Source: Staphylococcus condimenti
Lineage (GTDB): Bacteria; Bacillota; Bacilli; Staphylococcales; Staphylococcaceae
Length of the DNA: 64,000 nt
Direction: 5' to 3'
NCBI RefSeq assembly: GCF_001618885.1
Contig: NZ_CP015114.1
Span: 2,542,001-2,606,000 of the forward strand
Within the stretch, counting starts at the first letter, position 1. Every line of letters begins with the position of its first letter. Positions 34,607 to 44,543 of this stretch are shown one piece after another. A program made the translations under genes and the position numbers. The notes beneath the pieces were generated by a model, which was given only the letters and a program-made list of their open reading frames with translations, was not told the DNA's origin and made no database searches.

Positions 34607-36135
34607 GAAACAACGCCATCCTTTCTTGCTGTATCAGCTAGGTGATTTGAATTGGCTTCTACATATGCTTTACAAGATGCAAGCAAGACATCGTGGTCAA
34701 CACCAATACCGTAATATGTTTTACCATCAATACGAATTTCAACATTTACTTGAGCTTGTGCATCTGAACCTTCTGTTACTGATGTGATTTGATAATTCAA
34801 TAATTCAGAAGGAGCATTGAAAATCTGATCGACTGCATTATAGACTGCGACGATTGAACCAGTTCCAATTGCTGCTGAAGGATATTCTTTACCTTCATTA
34901 TCTTTAAGAACCACAACTGCACTTTGGACACCTTCAGAAACGAATTGCAATTGCAAAGTTTCAACTTGATAAGCAGCATTAGTTTCGTGAGTGTGACCTT
35001 GAACAAGTGCATGTACATCATGGTCAGAAACATTTTTCTTTTTATCAGCAATTGATTTAAACTGTTTGAACAATTCCACTTGTTTTTCAGCTGTAATATC
35101 ATAGCCTAATTGTTTAAGTTTTTCAGCAAATGCATGTTTACCAGACAATTTACCGAGTGGTAATTCTGATGATTTAATACCTACAAGTTGAGGTGTCATA
35201 ATTTCATAAGTTTCAGGATGTTTTAAGAATCCATCTTGATGGATGCCTGATTCATGACTGAATGCATTTTGTCCTACAATCGCTTTGTTACGAGGGACTC
35301 GAATTCCTGCAAAACTTGCGACTAAATCAGAAGTTGCTTTTGTTTCATCTAATTTTAAATTTGTTTCAATTCCATAATGGTCACGGCGAACATAAAGACC
35401 AAGTGCAACTTCTTCTAAAGCCGTATTACCCGCACGTTCTCCAATACCATTAACTGCACCTTCGATACGGGTTGCGCCATTTTCAATTGCTGCCATACTA
35501 TTTGCAACAGCTAGACCTAAATCATCATGACAATGAGCACTATAAGTAACTTCATGATCAGATTTAACGTTTTCAATCAGTACTTTAAAAATATTTCCGA
35601 ATTCAGAAGGGTAGCTGAATCCAACAGTATCAGGAATATTGATAATCGATGCACCCGCATCTACTGCTGTTTGCACACATTTTACTAGGAAATCTAAATC
35701 AGTACGTGTTGCATCTTCTGGTGAAAATTGGACTACATCGAATAAAGATTTGCCGTAACTTACATTTTCTGTAATGTTTTCTAGCAACTCTTCTTGAGTC
35801 ATTTTAAGTTTATGCTCTAAGTGGATAGGGCTGGATGCAATAAAAACATGTAATTGTGGATATTTAGCATCTTTCGTTGCTTCATATACTGCATCGATAT
35901 CGCTTTTCTTACAACGTGCTAAACCGACCACAGCTGTTTTTGTTAAAGTTTCTGAGATTGCTTTTACAGAATCGAAGCTCCCTTGACTAGAAGCAGGGAA
36001 ACCAGCTTCGATAACATCGACACCCCATTTTTCTAATTGCTTTGCAATTGTTAGCCTTTCATCAAATGAAAAGCTGACCCCCGGTGTTTGTTCACCATCT
36101 CTTAGTGTTGTATCAAATACTTGAATATGACTCAT
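34603..36135 (-). CDS. leuA: 2-isopropylmalate synthase
   Basis: Condenses acetyl-CoA with 2-oxoisovalerate, first step of leucine synthesis. 510 residues. N-terminal DRE-TIM barrel signature [12 protein letters not shown] (about 8), metal-binding [12 protein letters not shown] (about 200), GIGERAGN (about 225), and a C-terminal regulatory domain (from about 390) responsible for leucine feedback. Start ATG 36135 follows GGAGG; the upstream ATA/ATG extension is not needed. Confidence 0.96.
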   Translation of the reverse strand: MSHIQVFDTTLRDGEQTPGVSFSFDERLTIAKQLEKWGVDVIEAGFPASSQGSFDSVKAISETLTKTAVVGLARCKKSDIDAVYEATKDAKYPQLHVFIASSPIHLEHKLKMTQEELLENITENVSYGKSLFDVVQFSPEDATRTDLDFLVKCVQTAVDAGASIINIPDTVGFSYPSEFGNIFKVLIENVKSDHEVTYSAHCHDDLGLAVANSMAAIENGATRIEGAVNGIGERAGNTALEEVALGLYVRRDHYGIETNLKLDETKATSDLVASFAGIRVPRNKAIVGQNAFSHESGIHQDGFLKHPETYEIMTPQLVGIKSSELPLGKLSGKHAFAEKLKQLGYDITAEKQVELFKQFKSIADKKKNVSDHDVHALVQGHTHETNAAYQVETLQLQFVSEGVQSAVVVLKDNEGKEYPSAAIGTGSIVAVYNAVDQIFNAPSELLNYQITSVTEGSDAQAQVNVEIRIDGKTYYGIGVDHDVLLASCKAYVEANSNHLADTARKDGVVS

Positions 36136-36160
36136 AATAATCAACCTCCTGATTTTTTAA

Positions 36161-37198
<1,038 letters not shown>

Positions 37199-37221
37199 TT
37201 AAAATATTTAGAATTTTCAAA

Positions 37222-37695
37222 CTATAATAAAGCTGCAGTTCCTGTTCGAGAAACTTGTTTGATCTCTAGTGATGATAGTTGTTCAAGCAATTGATTCAAA
37301 GCAGTTTCACTACCAGCTGCTTGCAAGTAAGTAAAACCATCTTCTTCTTTCAATACTGAAACTAGCGCATCACTTTGTTGGATAAGTTCATATAAATTTT
37401 CATTTTCAGAAGGTGTTGCAACTTTTACTAATAATAATTCAACGCTGTAAGTGCTTGTATCTGTGATATCTTGTACAGTTAAAACATTCACTTGCTTTTC
37501 CAAATGGCGGATCAATGATTGGACTTGATCTGCTTCGTCAAGCTCAGCTACAAAAGTTAAATCTGAAATACCTGGGGTTGTACTTGGTGTAACACTTAAC
37601 GTTACAATATTGAATTGTCTGCGTAAAAATGTACTTGTTAAACGGTTTAAAGTACCTGATTTATCTAATACTTGTGTTTTAAATGTGCGTCTCAT
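37222..37695 (-). CDS. ilvH: Acetolactate synthase small (regulatory) subunit
   Basis: Regulatory subunit carrying valine feedback to IlvB. 157 residues: N-terminal ACT domain (residues 1-75, LDKSGTLNRLTSTFLRRQFNIVTLSV) and a C-terminal domain ending RTGTAALL. It is nearly the length of the B. subtilis IlvH, longer than the short single-ACT form annotated in S. aureus. Start overlaps the ilvB stop by 4 bp. Confidence 0.92.
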   Translation of the reverse strand: MRRTFKTQVLDKSGTLNRLTSTFLRRQFNIVTLSVTPSTTPGISDLTFVAELDEADQVQSLIRHLEKQVNVLTVQDITDTSTYSVELLLVKVATPSENENLYELIQQSDALVSVLKEEDGFTYLQAAGSETALNQLLEQLSSLEIKQVSRTGTAALL

Positions 37696-39452
37696 AGTAC
37701 ACCCTCCATTTCATGATTTGCTTTGCCGCTTGGAACCATTGGTAAAACAGGTTCTTTTGGTGAGATTCTGACTTCAATCAGTGCTGGGCCTTCATAAGCA
37801 AATGCTTTATCAAGATCTGCTTCTAATTGAGCTGGGTCATCAATTAAGAAACCTTTAACACCATATGCTTCAGATAATTTTTGGAAATCTGGTTGGCCAT
37901 TGAAAACTGAATGTGAAAAACGTTGATTGAAAAATTTATCTTGCCATTGTTTTACCATACCAAGTGTTCCGTTATTGATTAAAACAATTTTGATATCTAA
38001 ACCATACTCATGCAGCAATGCCATTTCTTGGTTTGTCATTTGGAATCCGCCGTCACCCACAAAACAAACTACTGTTTTATCTGGAGATGCAAGTTTAGCA
38101 CCGATTGCTGATGGAATACCGAAGCCCATTGTACCTAATCCGCCACTTGTAACAAATTGATTATGATCTTTAAATGGATAGAATTGTGCAGCCCACATTT
38201 GATGTTGTCCAACATCTGTCGTAACTATCGCATCACCATTTGTAATTTTGCCGATATATTCAATTGCTTTTTGAGGTTTATTGAAAACATCTGCTTCTTC
38301 ATCTGTATAGGCAAATGGATGATCTTTTTTATTGTTTAAACAATATTCAACCCAGTTTTCATGGTCAGTGTAATGATTGCTTTCGTTCAATAATGATTCA
38401 AGTACAAGTTTGCAATCAGCTACAATGCCTAAATCTGTTTTGATGATTTTGTCAATTTCAGATGCATCGATATCAACGTGTACAACTGTTGCATGTTTAG
38501 CAAATTCCTCTGGATTACTTGCTAATCTATCATCAAAACGACTGCCTAAATTGATAAGCAGATCACAATCAGAAAGTGCCATGTTAGCAGCGTATGAACC
38601 ATGCATGCCTCCCATACCTAAGAAGAGTGGATTTTCATATGGAATTGTACCTAAACCATGTAAAGTTGTAACTACTGGAACCTGATGTCTTTCGGCAAAC
38701 TCAGTCAATTGCGGACCAGATTGTGAATGTCTTACACCAGCTCCTACCAGCAATACTGGCTTTTTAGCGTCTTTCAATTTGGCTAACACATAATCGATAT
38801 CTGATGGTTCCGGTGCATCTGCTAAGTGATATCCTGGTAAATCAAGTTCATCTGTCACGTCAGCTTCAGATTTTAAGATACCTACATCTTTAGGGAAGTC
38901 GATGACTACAGGACCTTTACGTCCTGTATTTGCAATGTGAAATGCTTGATGTACAACACTTGGAATCTCGTCAGGATGTTTAACTTGGAAATTATGTTTT
39001 GTGATTGGTGTTGTCATTGAAAGCAAATCTGCTTCTTGGAAAGCATCTTTACCAATTCCAGGTGTCGCAACTTGTCCTGTAAAGACTACAAGCGGTAATG
39101 AATCACTGTATGCATCAGCAATACCAGTAATAACGTTAGTTGAACCTGGACCGCTTGTTACAACTACAACACCAGGTTTGCCAGAAACTCTGGCATAACC
39201 TTCTGCTGCATGTACGGCACCTTGTTCATGTCTTGCTAAGATATGTCTGATTTTGCCGTCATAAAATGTATCATATAATGGAAGCACTGCACCGCCCGGA
39301 TAACCGAAGATTTGTTCAGTTCCTTCTTTGACGAGTGCTTCTACTAGTAATTCTGAACCGCTTCTTTCAGTGGGCTTTGTTTCTACCGTCAGTCGATCTG
39401 CTTGAGTGTCAGCTGTATGATTTTCATGTTCAGTCATTTGTGGGTTAGACAT
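37692..39452 (-). CDS. ilvB: Acetolactate synthase large (catalytic) subunit
   Basis: Thiamine-diphosphate enzyme, first shared step of isoleucine/valine synthesis. 586 residues. Catalytic Glu in RHEQGAVHAAEGYARV (about 75), the FAD-binding middle domain with RFDDR, and the TPP motif GDGGFQMTNQEMALLHEYGLDIKIVLINN (about 465-495). ATG 39452 follows GAGGAG with 8 nt spacing; the GTG at 39461 is on the ribosome binding site. The first 30 residues are a polar extension (TEHENHTADTQAD) not needed for catalysis. Confidence 0.96.
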   Translation of the reverse strand: MSNPQMTEHENHTADTQADRLTVETKPTERSGSELLVEALVKEGTEQIFGYPGGAVLPLYDTFYDGKIRHILARHEQGAVHAAEGYARVSGKPGVVVVTSGPGSTNVITGIADAYSDSLPLVVFTGQVATPGIGKDAFQEADLLSMTTPITKHNFQVKHPDEIPSVVHQAFHIANTGRKGPVVIDFPKDVGILKSEADVTDELDLPGYHLADAPEPSDIDYVLAKLKDAKKPVLLVGAGVRHSQSGPQLTEFAERHQVPVVTTLHGLGTIPYENPLFLGMGGMHGSYAANMALSDCDLLINLGSRFDDRLASNPEEFAKHATVVHVDIDASEIDKIIKTDLGIVADCKLVLESLLNESNHYTDHENWVEYCLNNKKDHPFAYTDEEADVFNKPQKAIEYIGKITNGDAIVTTDVGQHQMWAAQFYPFKDHNQFVTSGGLGTMGFGIPSAIGAKLASPDKTVVCFVGDGGFQMTNQEMALLHEYGLDIKIVLINNGTLGMVKQWQDKFFNQRFSHSVFNGQPDFQKLSEAYGVKGFLIDDPAQLEADLDKAFAYEGPALIEVRISPKEPVLPMVPSGKANHEMEGVL

Positions 39453-39457
39453 AATAC

Positions 39458-41152
39458 TCACTCCTCGATTAAATATTCAGGTACTTTCATTACGCCGCCT
39501 GTATTTGCGCTTGTCACTAGTGCTGTATAACGTGCAAGGTAACCTGTTTTAACTTTTGCTTTAAATGGTTTGATTTCTGACTTGCGTTGTTCTAATACTT
39601 CATCTGAAACTTCTACATCTAATGTTCTGTTTGTTAAGTCGATAGTAATATCATCACCGTCATGAATTAATCCGATTGGTCCACCTGAAGCAGCTTCTGG
39701 AGATACATGACCGACTGCGATACCGCGTGTCGCGCCTGAGAAGCGGCCGTCAGTGATAAGTGCTACATCTTTGCCGAGGCCTCTGCCGACGATAGAAGAA
39801 GTAGGGGCAAGCATCTCTGGCATGCCTGGGCCGCCTTTAGGTCCTTCATAACGAATGACAACCACGTGGCCTTCTCTTACTGTATGATTATCGATGGCTT
39901 CAACAGCTTCGTCGTGAGAATCAAAACAAATTGCTTTTCCTTTAAATGTTTTGATTTCTGGATCTACACCGCCGACTTTGATAACTGCACCGTTTGGAGC
40001 CAGGTTGCCGTATAGAATTGATAATCCGCCTTCTTTATCGTAAGGGTTATCTAATGGATGAATTACATCTTCATTTTGGATTTCTTTTCCTTCATTGTTT
40101 TCACGCAATGTTTTGCCTGTAACAGTAACTCTGTCAGGATGTAATGTACCTTCTTTTTTCATCAATTCATTGATAATAGCAGGTACGCCACCGGCTTCAT
40201 GTACATCGTGCATAGAGTATGAAGAACTTGGTGCAATCTTAGAAAGATATGGTGTACGTTTTGCGATTTCATTAATACGTTTTAAATCGTAATCAACACC
40301 TGCTTCATTCGCGATAGCTAATGTATGCAGTACAGTGTTTGTTGAACCGCCCATCGCCATATCTAATGCAAACGCATCATCTAAAGCTTCTTTTGTTACA
40401 ATGTCTCGAGGTTTTAAATCATTTTTAATATTTTCAACTAATTGGAAAGCAGCTTGTCTGATCATTTCTCTTCTTTGGTCTGAGACAGCAAGTGCAGTAC
40501 CGTTATATGGTAATGCTAAGCCGAGTACTTCCATTAAACAGTTCATTGAGTTTGCTGTGAACATTCCAGCACATGAACCGCAAGTAGGGCAGGCATTTTG
40601 TTCCATATCTAAGAATTCCTCTTGGGTCATTGAACCGCCTTTAAATGCACCGACAGCTTCGAACATAGATGAAAGTGTGAGTGCTTTACCTTGTGCAGAT
40701 AAACCAGCTTTCATTGGTCCGCCTGAGCAAAAGATTGCTGGAACATTGGTTCTTACTGCTGCCATTAACATGCCGGGTGTGATTTTGTCACAGTTCGGAA
40801 TGTAGAATACACCATCGAACCAGTGTGCATTGATAACTGTTTCTGCTGCATCAGCAATGATTTCTCTTGATGGTAATGAGTAACGCATTCCAATGTGTCC
40901 CATAGCGATACCGTCATCTACGCCGATAGTATTGAATTCAAAGGGGATAGCACCCGCTTCTCTAATGGCTTCCTTAGCAATATCTGCTAATTCTCTGAGA
41001 TGAACATGTCCTGGAACGATATCGATATAAGAGTTGCAAATAGCAACGAATGGTTTATTCATATCTGTTGGTTCTTTAATTTGTCCTGTGGCATGAAGTA
41101 AACTTCTAGCCGGAGCTTGTTGATCTCCTTTTTTGATTTGATCGCTTCTCAC
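39458..41152 (-). CDS. ilvD: Dihydroxy-acid dehydratase
   Basis: Iron-sulfur dehydratase of the ilv pathway, 564 residues. Conserved NCDKITPGM (about 125), the cluster ligands [16 protein letters not shown] (about 195) and the C-terminal [18 protein letters not shown] (about 475). Start GTG 41152 (RSDQIKKGD) with GGGGGG upstream gives the usual length; an open extension to 41245 would run through the attenuator hairpin and is rejected. First gene of the operon. Confidence 0.96.
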   Translation of the reverse strand: MRSDQIKKGDQQAPARSLLHATGQIKEPTDMNKPFVAICNSYIDIVPGHVHLRELADIAKEAIREAGAIPFEFNTIGVDDGIAMGHIGMRYSLPSREIIADAAETVINAHWFDGVFYIPNCDKITPGMLMAAVRTNVPAIFCSGGPMKAGLSAQGKALTLSSMFEAVGAFKGGSMTQEEFLDMEQNACPTCGSCAGMFTANSMNCLMEVLGLALPYNGTALAVSDQRREMIRQAAFQLVENIKNDLKPRDIVTKEALDDAFALDMAMGGSTNTVLHTLAIANEAGVDYDLKRINEIAKRTPYLSKIAPSSSYSMHDVHEAGGVPAIINELMKKEGTLHPDRVTVTGKTLRENNEGKEIQNEDVIHPLDNPYDKEGGLSILYGNLAPNGAVIKVGGVDPEIKTFKGKAICFDSHDEAVEAIDNHTVREGHVVVIRYEGPKGGPGMPEMLAPTSSIVGRGLGKDVALITDGRFSGATRGIAVGHVSPEAASGGPIGLIHDGDDITIDLTNRTLDVEVSDEVLEQRKSEIKPFKAKVKTGYLARYTALVTSANTGGVMKVPEYLIEE

Positions 41153-41176
41153 AAATATTCCCCCCGTCAATTCAAA

Positions 41177-41208
41177 TAAAAAAACGTCCCAACAAGAATT
41201 GGGACGTT
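41177..41208 (-). terminator. Attenuator terminator in the ilv leader
   Basis: Stem AACGTCCCAA / TTGGGACGTT followed on the minus strand by TTTTTTT, 25 bp before the ilvD start. Upstream segments TAGGACT (near 41273) and AAGTCCTA (near 41235) plus GGGAC (41216) can form the alternative anti-terminator pairings. Confidence 0.88.
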
Positions 41209-41275
41209 CAAAAGTCCCATTCAATCGGAAATAGGACTTAAACATTTAGTAGATACAATTACTAAAGTTCGAGTC

Positions 41276-41347
41276 CTAGCAAATAATTAAAATGACTAAA
41301 ATATTTGTTGTTGTCGGTAGAGTGTTTGCAGTTGTGGTGTTAGTCAT
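41276..41347 (-). CDS. ilv-leu operon leader peptide (23 aa)
   Basis: A short frame ATG 41347 to TAG 41276 with AAGGAG 9 nt upstream, between promoter and attenuator. It has eight Thr, four Ile, three Leu and one Val in 23 codons, ending NILVILIIC-stop. The stop overlaps the first arm of the leader hairpins, so ribosome stalling at the Ile/Leu/Val run (codons 16-22) would favour the anti-terminator. A leader-peptide attenuator of this operon has been described in S. aureus as leucine-rich; this one is richer in Thr and Ile. Classical attenuation is an inference from arrangement. Confidence 0.85.
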   Translation of the reverse strand: MTNTTTANTLPTTTNILVILIIC

Positions 41348-41387
41348 TTTAATTATCTCCTTTCGAATGGTTTATATCATTAAATTG

Positions 41388-41402
41388 AATTGTCTAAAAA
41401 TT
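41388..41402. promoter_or_regulatory. CodY box
   Basis: AATTTTTAGACAATT on the minus strand, 13 of 15 matches to AATTTTCWGAAAATT. It lies at about +4 to +18 from the predicted ilv transcription start, where bound CodY would repress. Confidence 0.8.
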
Positions 41403-41412
41403 TGATAAATTC

Positions 41413-41441
41413 AATTTACTACATAGAGCGGGTGATGTCAA
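41413..41441 (-). promoter_or_regulatory. ilv-leu operon promoter
   Basis: Minus strand: TTGACA (41441-41436), 17-bp spacer, TAAATT (41418-41413). Transcription would begin near 41406 and give a leader of about 255 nt. Confidence 0.8.
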
Positions 41442-41617
41442 TACATTTATTAGAATTTTTTCAAAATTAGTTCATCTTTTTTATTTATCCTACTTTAGAA
41501 TAAGATAGTTTATCCTGTGCAGAAACAGGGTTTTATTTTTCAGTGAGAGTTGCATAGCGTGTTACAATATAGAAGATAAAAATTTTCTGTATTACACAGA
41601 TTTATAGGAGATTTAAA

Positions 41618-42091
41618 ATGATTAAAATCAACACTCTTGATCAAATGAATCATTTTGCTGAAATCTTAGCAAAGTATATAGAACCAGGAGATTTAATTTT
41701 ATTGGACGGCAATCTAGGGGCAGGTAAAACGACGTTAAGTCAATTTATCGGCAAGCACTTGGGTGTAAAACGTACGATTAATTCTCCAACATTCAATATT
41801 ATTAAATCTTATAAAGGAACAAAGATGAAGTTCCATCATATGGACTGTTATCGTTTAGAAGATGCTGAAGAAGATCTAGGCTTTGAAGAATATTTTAATG
41901 ACCATGCCTTAACAGTCATTGAATGGAGCGCGTTTATTTCTGATTTTCTGCCTAAGGATTTTTTACGTATTATGATAAAAGCACAAGATGAAACTGAACG
42001 TATCATTTCATTAGAAGCAAATGGAAAACGATATGACAAATTGAAGGAGGAAGTAGAACGTGAATTACTTGCTGCTAGATACATCGAATAA
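41618..42091 (+). CDS. tsaE: tRNA t6A biosynthesis ATPase TsaE
   Basis: P-loop ATPase that works with TsaB and TsaD to make N6-threonylcarbamoyl-adenosine in tRNAs reading ANN codons. 157 residues. Walker A LLDGNLGAGKTTLSQFIG (about 32), SPTFNIIKSY, and the Walker-B-like HHMDCYRLED (about 75), IEWS (about 105). First of four overlapping genes tsaE-tsaB-rimI-tsaD. Start ATG 41618 follows AGGAG. Confidence 0.95.
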   Translation: MIKINTLDQMNHFAEILAKYIEPGDLILLDGNLGAGKTTLSQFIGKHLGVKRTINSPTFNIIKSYKGTKMKFHHMDCYRLEDAEEDLGFEEYFNDHALTVIEWSAFISDFLPKDFLRIMIKAQDETERIISLEANGKRYDKLKEEVERELLAARYIE

Positions 42092-42725
42092 ACCGATGTC
42101 GCTTGCTGTGATGCAAGATGATAATGTTCTAATTGAACATACAACGAATTTAAAACGCAATCATTCTATTCAATTGATGCCTGCAATACAAAATATTTTG
42201 CAAGAAGCAAATATAGATAAAAAAGATATTGATGCCATTATTACAGCTAAAGGGCCTGGTTCTTACACAGGATTACGTATCGGCGTGACAACAGCGAAAA
42301 CTTTAGCTTACGCACTTCAAACTGATTTATACGGTGTTTCTTCATTAGCAGCGTTAGCCGCAGTGATGCCTGATATAAAAGAAGGTTTATTAATAGCGCC
42401 TGTAATGGATGCAAGACGTGAAGCGGTTTATACAGGTGTATATCGATATACTGAAGGCCAATTAGAAAGTGTATTAGATGATCAATATATGACAATTGAA
42501 GATTTAAATATGTATTTAAATGAGAGCGAACAAGATTATGTTTTCGTTGGGAATGATTTAGAAAAAGTAGAGCCATTGTTAGATGGAAAAGTTATTATAA
42601 CACTACCGCAAGCACATAAGATGAAATCACTGATCAACCAACCTGAAAATATCCACACATTCAAACCAGATTATTTAAAATTATCGGAGGCAGAACGCAA
42701 TTGGTTGAACAACCAGAAGTCTTAG
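42060..42725 (+). CDS. tsaB: t6A biosynthesis protein TsaB
   Basis: Inactive ASKHA-fold partner that holds TsaD. 221 residues, start GTG 42060 with GGAGG upstream, 32 bp inside tsaE. Conserved LLLDTSNKPMSLAV at the N-terminus and KGPGSYTGLRIGVTTAKTLAYAL (about 63-85). It overlaps rimI by 25 bp. Confidence 0.95.
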   Translation: MNYLLLDTSNKPMSLAVMQDDNVLIEHTTNLKRNHSIQLMPAIQNILQEANIDKKDIDAIITAKGPGSYTGLRIGVTTAKTLAYALQTDLYGVSSLAALAAVMPDIKEGLLIAPVMDARREAVYTGVYRYTEGQLESVLDDQYMTIEDLNMYLNESEQDYVFVGNDLEKVEPLLDGKVIITLPQAHKMKSLINQPENIHTFKPDYLKLSEAERNWLNNQKS

Positions 42726-43168
42726 ATGATTTAAATATTCGTCTGATGTCATTAGAAGACGTACCGAAAGTCTTTGATCTAGAACGTATGTGTTTTAATG
42801 ACAGTTCATGGACAATTGATGCGTTTTATCATGAGGTAGAACGCAATAAATTTGCTCGATATTTTGTCATGGAATTTGAAAAAGAAATAATCGGTTATAT
42901 TGGAATGTGGACAGTTGTAGATCAAGCGCAAATTACGACCGTTGCAATCACAGAATCTATGAGAGGTTATGGTCTGGGTCAACTGATTGTAAAATATGCG
43001 ATGAGTTATGCACGTCAAACTTGTGATGTGATGAGTTTAGAAGTGAGAGTTGAAAATGGTGCGGCACGTCATGTTTATGAAAATTTAGGATTTAATTATG
43101 GCGGTAAACGTAAGAATTATTATGGAGAAGGTGAGGATGCACTCGTGATGTGGGTGGATTTAAAATGA
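42701..43168 (+). CDS. rimI: Ribosomal-protein-alanine N-acetyltransferase RimI
   Basis: GNAT acetyltransferase, 155 residues, that acetylates the N-terminus of ribosomal protein S18. Start TTG 42701 with GGAGG 10 nt upstream. Acetyl-CoA loop [15 protein letters not shown] (about 88-102), then [21 protein letters not shown] (about 110-130). Between tsaB and tsaD, the common Firmicute order. ATGA overlap with tsaD. Confidence 0.93.
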   Translation: MVEQPEVLDDLNIRLMSLEDVPKVFDLERMCFNDSSWTIDAFYHEVERNKFARYFVMEFEKEIIGYIGMWTVVDQAQITTVAITESMRGYGLGQLIVKYAMSYARQTCDVMSLEVRVENGAARHVYENLGFNYGGKRKNYYGEGEDALVMWVDLK

Positions 43169-44190
43169 GTAAAGATACATTAATATTAGCTATAGAATCA
43201 AGTTGTGATGAAACCAGTGCCAGTGTAATTAAAAATGGTAAAGAAATTTTAAGCAACACTGTTTTAAGCCAAATTGAAAGCCATAAACGTTTTGGCGGAG
43301 TGGTGCCTGAAGTTGCAAGCCGCCATCATGTGGAAGGAATTACAACAACGATTGATGAAGCATTAAATACAGCTGATACAACAATGGAAGAAATTGATGC
43401 TGTGGCAGTAACAGAAGGTCCTGGTTTAATCGGTGCATTATTAATCGGTATTAATGCAGCAAAAGCATTAGCTTTTGCATATGACAAACCGCTAGTACCA
43501 GTACATCATATTGCAGGTCACATATATGCCAATAATTTAGAAGAACCTTTTGAATTTCCTTTAATGGCATTAATTGTATCAGGTGGACATACAGAATTAG
43601 TTTATATGAAAGACCATTTGAGTTTTGAAGTAATTGGAGAAACACGTGATGATGCTGTAGGTGAAGCGTACGATAAAGTCGCACGTACAATCGGCTTGTC
43701 TTATCCAGGCGGTCCGCAAGTCGATAAATTAGCAGCTGAAGGTGAAGACACTTATGATTTTCCGCGTGTATGGTTAGAACCAGACAGTTTTGATTTCAGT
43801 TTCAGCGGCTTGAAAAGTGCGGTCATTAATAAGTTGCATAATTTAAAACAAAAAAATGAAGCTATTATTCCTGAAAATGTCGCGGCAAGTTTTCAAAATA
43901 GTGTTGTAGAAGTATTAGTCGGTAAAGCAATTAAGGCTTGTGAAACTTATAATGTTCAACAATTAATTGTTGCTGGCGGTGTGGCCAGTAACAAAGGTCT
44001 ACGTCGTGAATTAAAAAAAGCATGTGATGAACACGATATCAAATTATCAATACCTAATCCGAAATTATGTACTGATAATGCGGCAATGATTGGTGCTGCG
44101 GGGCATTATATGTATAAAGCCGGTATAAGAAGCGATATGCATTTAAATGGCCGCAGCAGTCTAGATATTGAAGATTTTTCAGTTGAATAA
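43165..44190 (+). CDS. tsaD: tRNA N6-threonylcarbamoyltransferase TsaD
   Basis: Catalytic ASKHA enzyme that transfers threonylcarbamoyl to A37 of tRNA. 341 residues. Iron-binding HIAGH ([11 protein letters not shown], about 110), [11 protein letters not shown] at the N-terminus, [11 protein letters not shown] (about 130), [17 protein letters not shown] and the C-terminal [11 protein letters not shown] with TDNAAMIG. Start 43165 overlaps rimI stop by 4 bp. Followed by a terminator. Confidence 0.96.
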   Translation: MSKDTLILAIESSCDETSASVIKNGKEILSNTVLSQIESHKRFGGVVPEVASRHHVEGITTTIDEALNTADTTMEEIDAVAVTEGPGLIGALLIGINAAKALAFAYDKPLVPVHHIAGHIYANNLEEPFEFPLMALIVSGGHTELVYMKDHLSFEVIGETRDDAVGEAYDKVARTIGLSYPGGPQVDKLAAEGEDTYDFPRVWLEPDSFDFSFSGLKSAVINKLHNLKQKNEAIIPENVAASFQNSVVEVLVGKAIKACETYNVQQLIVAGGVASNKGLRRELKKACDEHDIKLSIPNPKLCTDNAAMIGAAGHYMYKAGIRSDMHLNGRSSLDIEDFSVE

Positions 44191-44213
44191 GTTTAAATTG
44201 AATAAAAATATTT

Positions 44214-44246
44214 GAGATGTTAACAACGGTTAACGTCTCTTTTTTT
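44214..44246 (+). terminator. Terminator after tsaD
   Basis: Stem GAGATGTTAAC / GTTAACGTCTC, loop AACG, then a run of T. Confidence 0.88.
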
Positions 44247-44310
44247 GTATATTTACAGTTTTAATTTACTTAATATATTATTTACAAATGTCAATAGCGA
44301 ACGTGCGTAC

Positions 44311-44470
44311 TTATCAACAATCGGTGCATAAATTGTGGATAAGTGTGGGTATTATTGTGTATAGATGGTATTTTTTATGTGAATAGAGAATAAATCAGTT
44401 GAATATAGCTTGTGGATAACTAGGATAACTCTGTGGATAGTTGTTATAGTAGGATTTGCGTTGTGAATAA
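44311..44470. promoter_or_regulatory. DnaA-box cluster (non-coding, between tsaD and ydiF)
   Basis: Consensus DnaA box is TTATNCACA (minus-strand reading TGTGNATAA). In 160 bp: TTATCAACA (44311-44319), TGTGGATAA (44334-44342, perfect), TGTGTATAG (44356-44364), TGTGAATAG (44378-44386), TGTGGATAA (44411-44419, perfect), TGTGGATAG (44432-44440) and TGTGAATAA (44462-44470). All but the first face the same way. Spacing between successive boxes is about 14-25 bp. Regulatory binding by DnaA is inference; the motif density is seen. The rest of the 300-bp gap holds no gene. Confidence 0.6.
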
Positions 44471-44493
44471 AAATGTTAAATTTTTGTAATAAA

Positions 44494-44529
44494 AGAGGTG
44501 TGAAATGTAACTCTCATTTCAGCACCTCT
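44494..44529 (-). terminator. Terminator after ydiF
   Basis: On the minus strand AGAGGTGCTGAAATG pairs with CATTTCACACCTCT, followed by TTTTATTAC. Confidence 0.8.
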
Positions 44530-44543
44530 GTAATGTTTATGGA

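Noticed and set aside
34797..35102. Leu/Lys-rich ORFs antisense or out of frame inside ilv-leu, ydiF and sdrH
   Set aside because: They are frame shadows of AT-rich genes, with odd composition and no ribosome binding sites.
41153..41245. 31-residue in-frame extension upstream of the ilvD GTG start
   Set aside because: It runs through the attenuator hairpin and its T-run, and the shorter start has the ribosome binding site and the standard N-terminus.
41160..41420. T-box riboswitch before ilvD
   Set aside because: No T-box consensus (GGGTGGNACCGCG) is present; the small Thr/Ile-rich frame explains the leader better.
44345..44352. GGGTAT as a SigB minus-10 inside the DnaA-box cluster
   Set aside because: No GTTTAA-like minus-35 lies 12-16 bp upstream and no gene follows in that direction.
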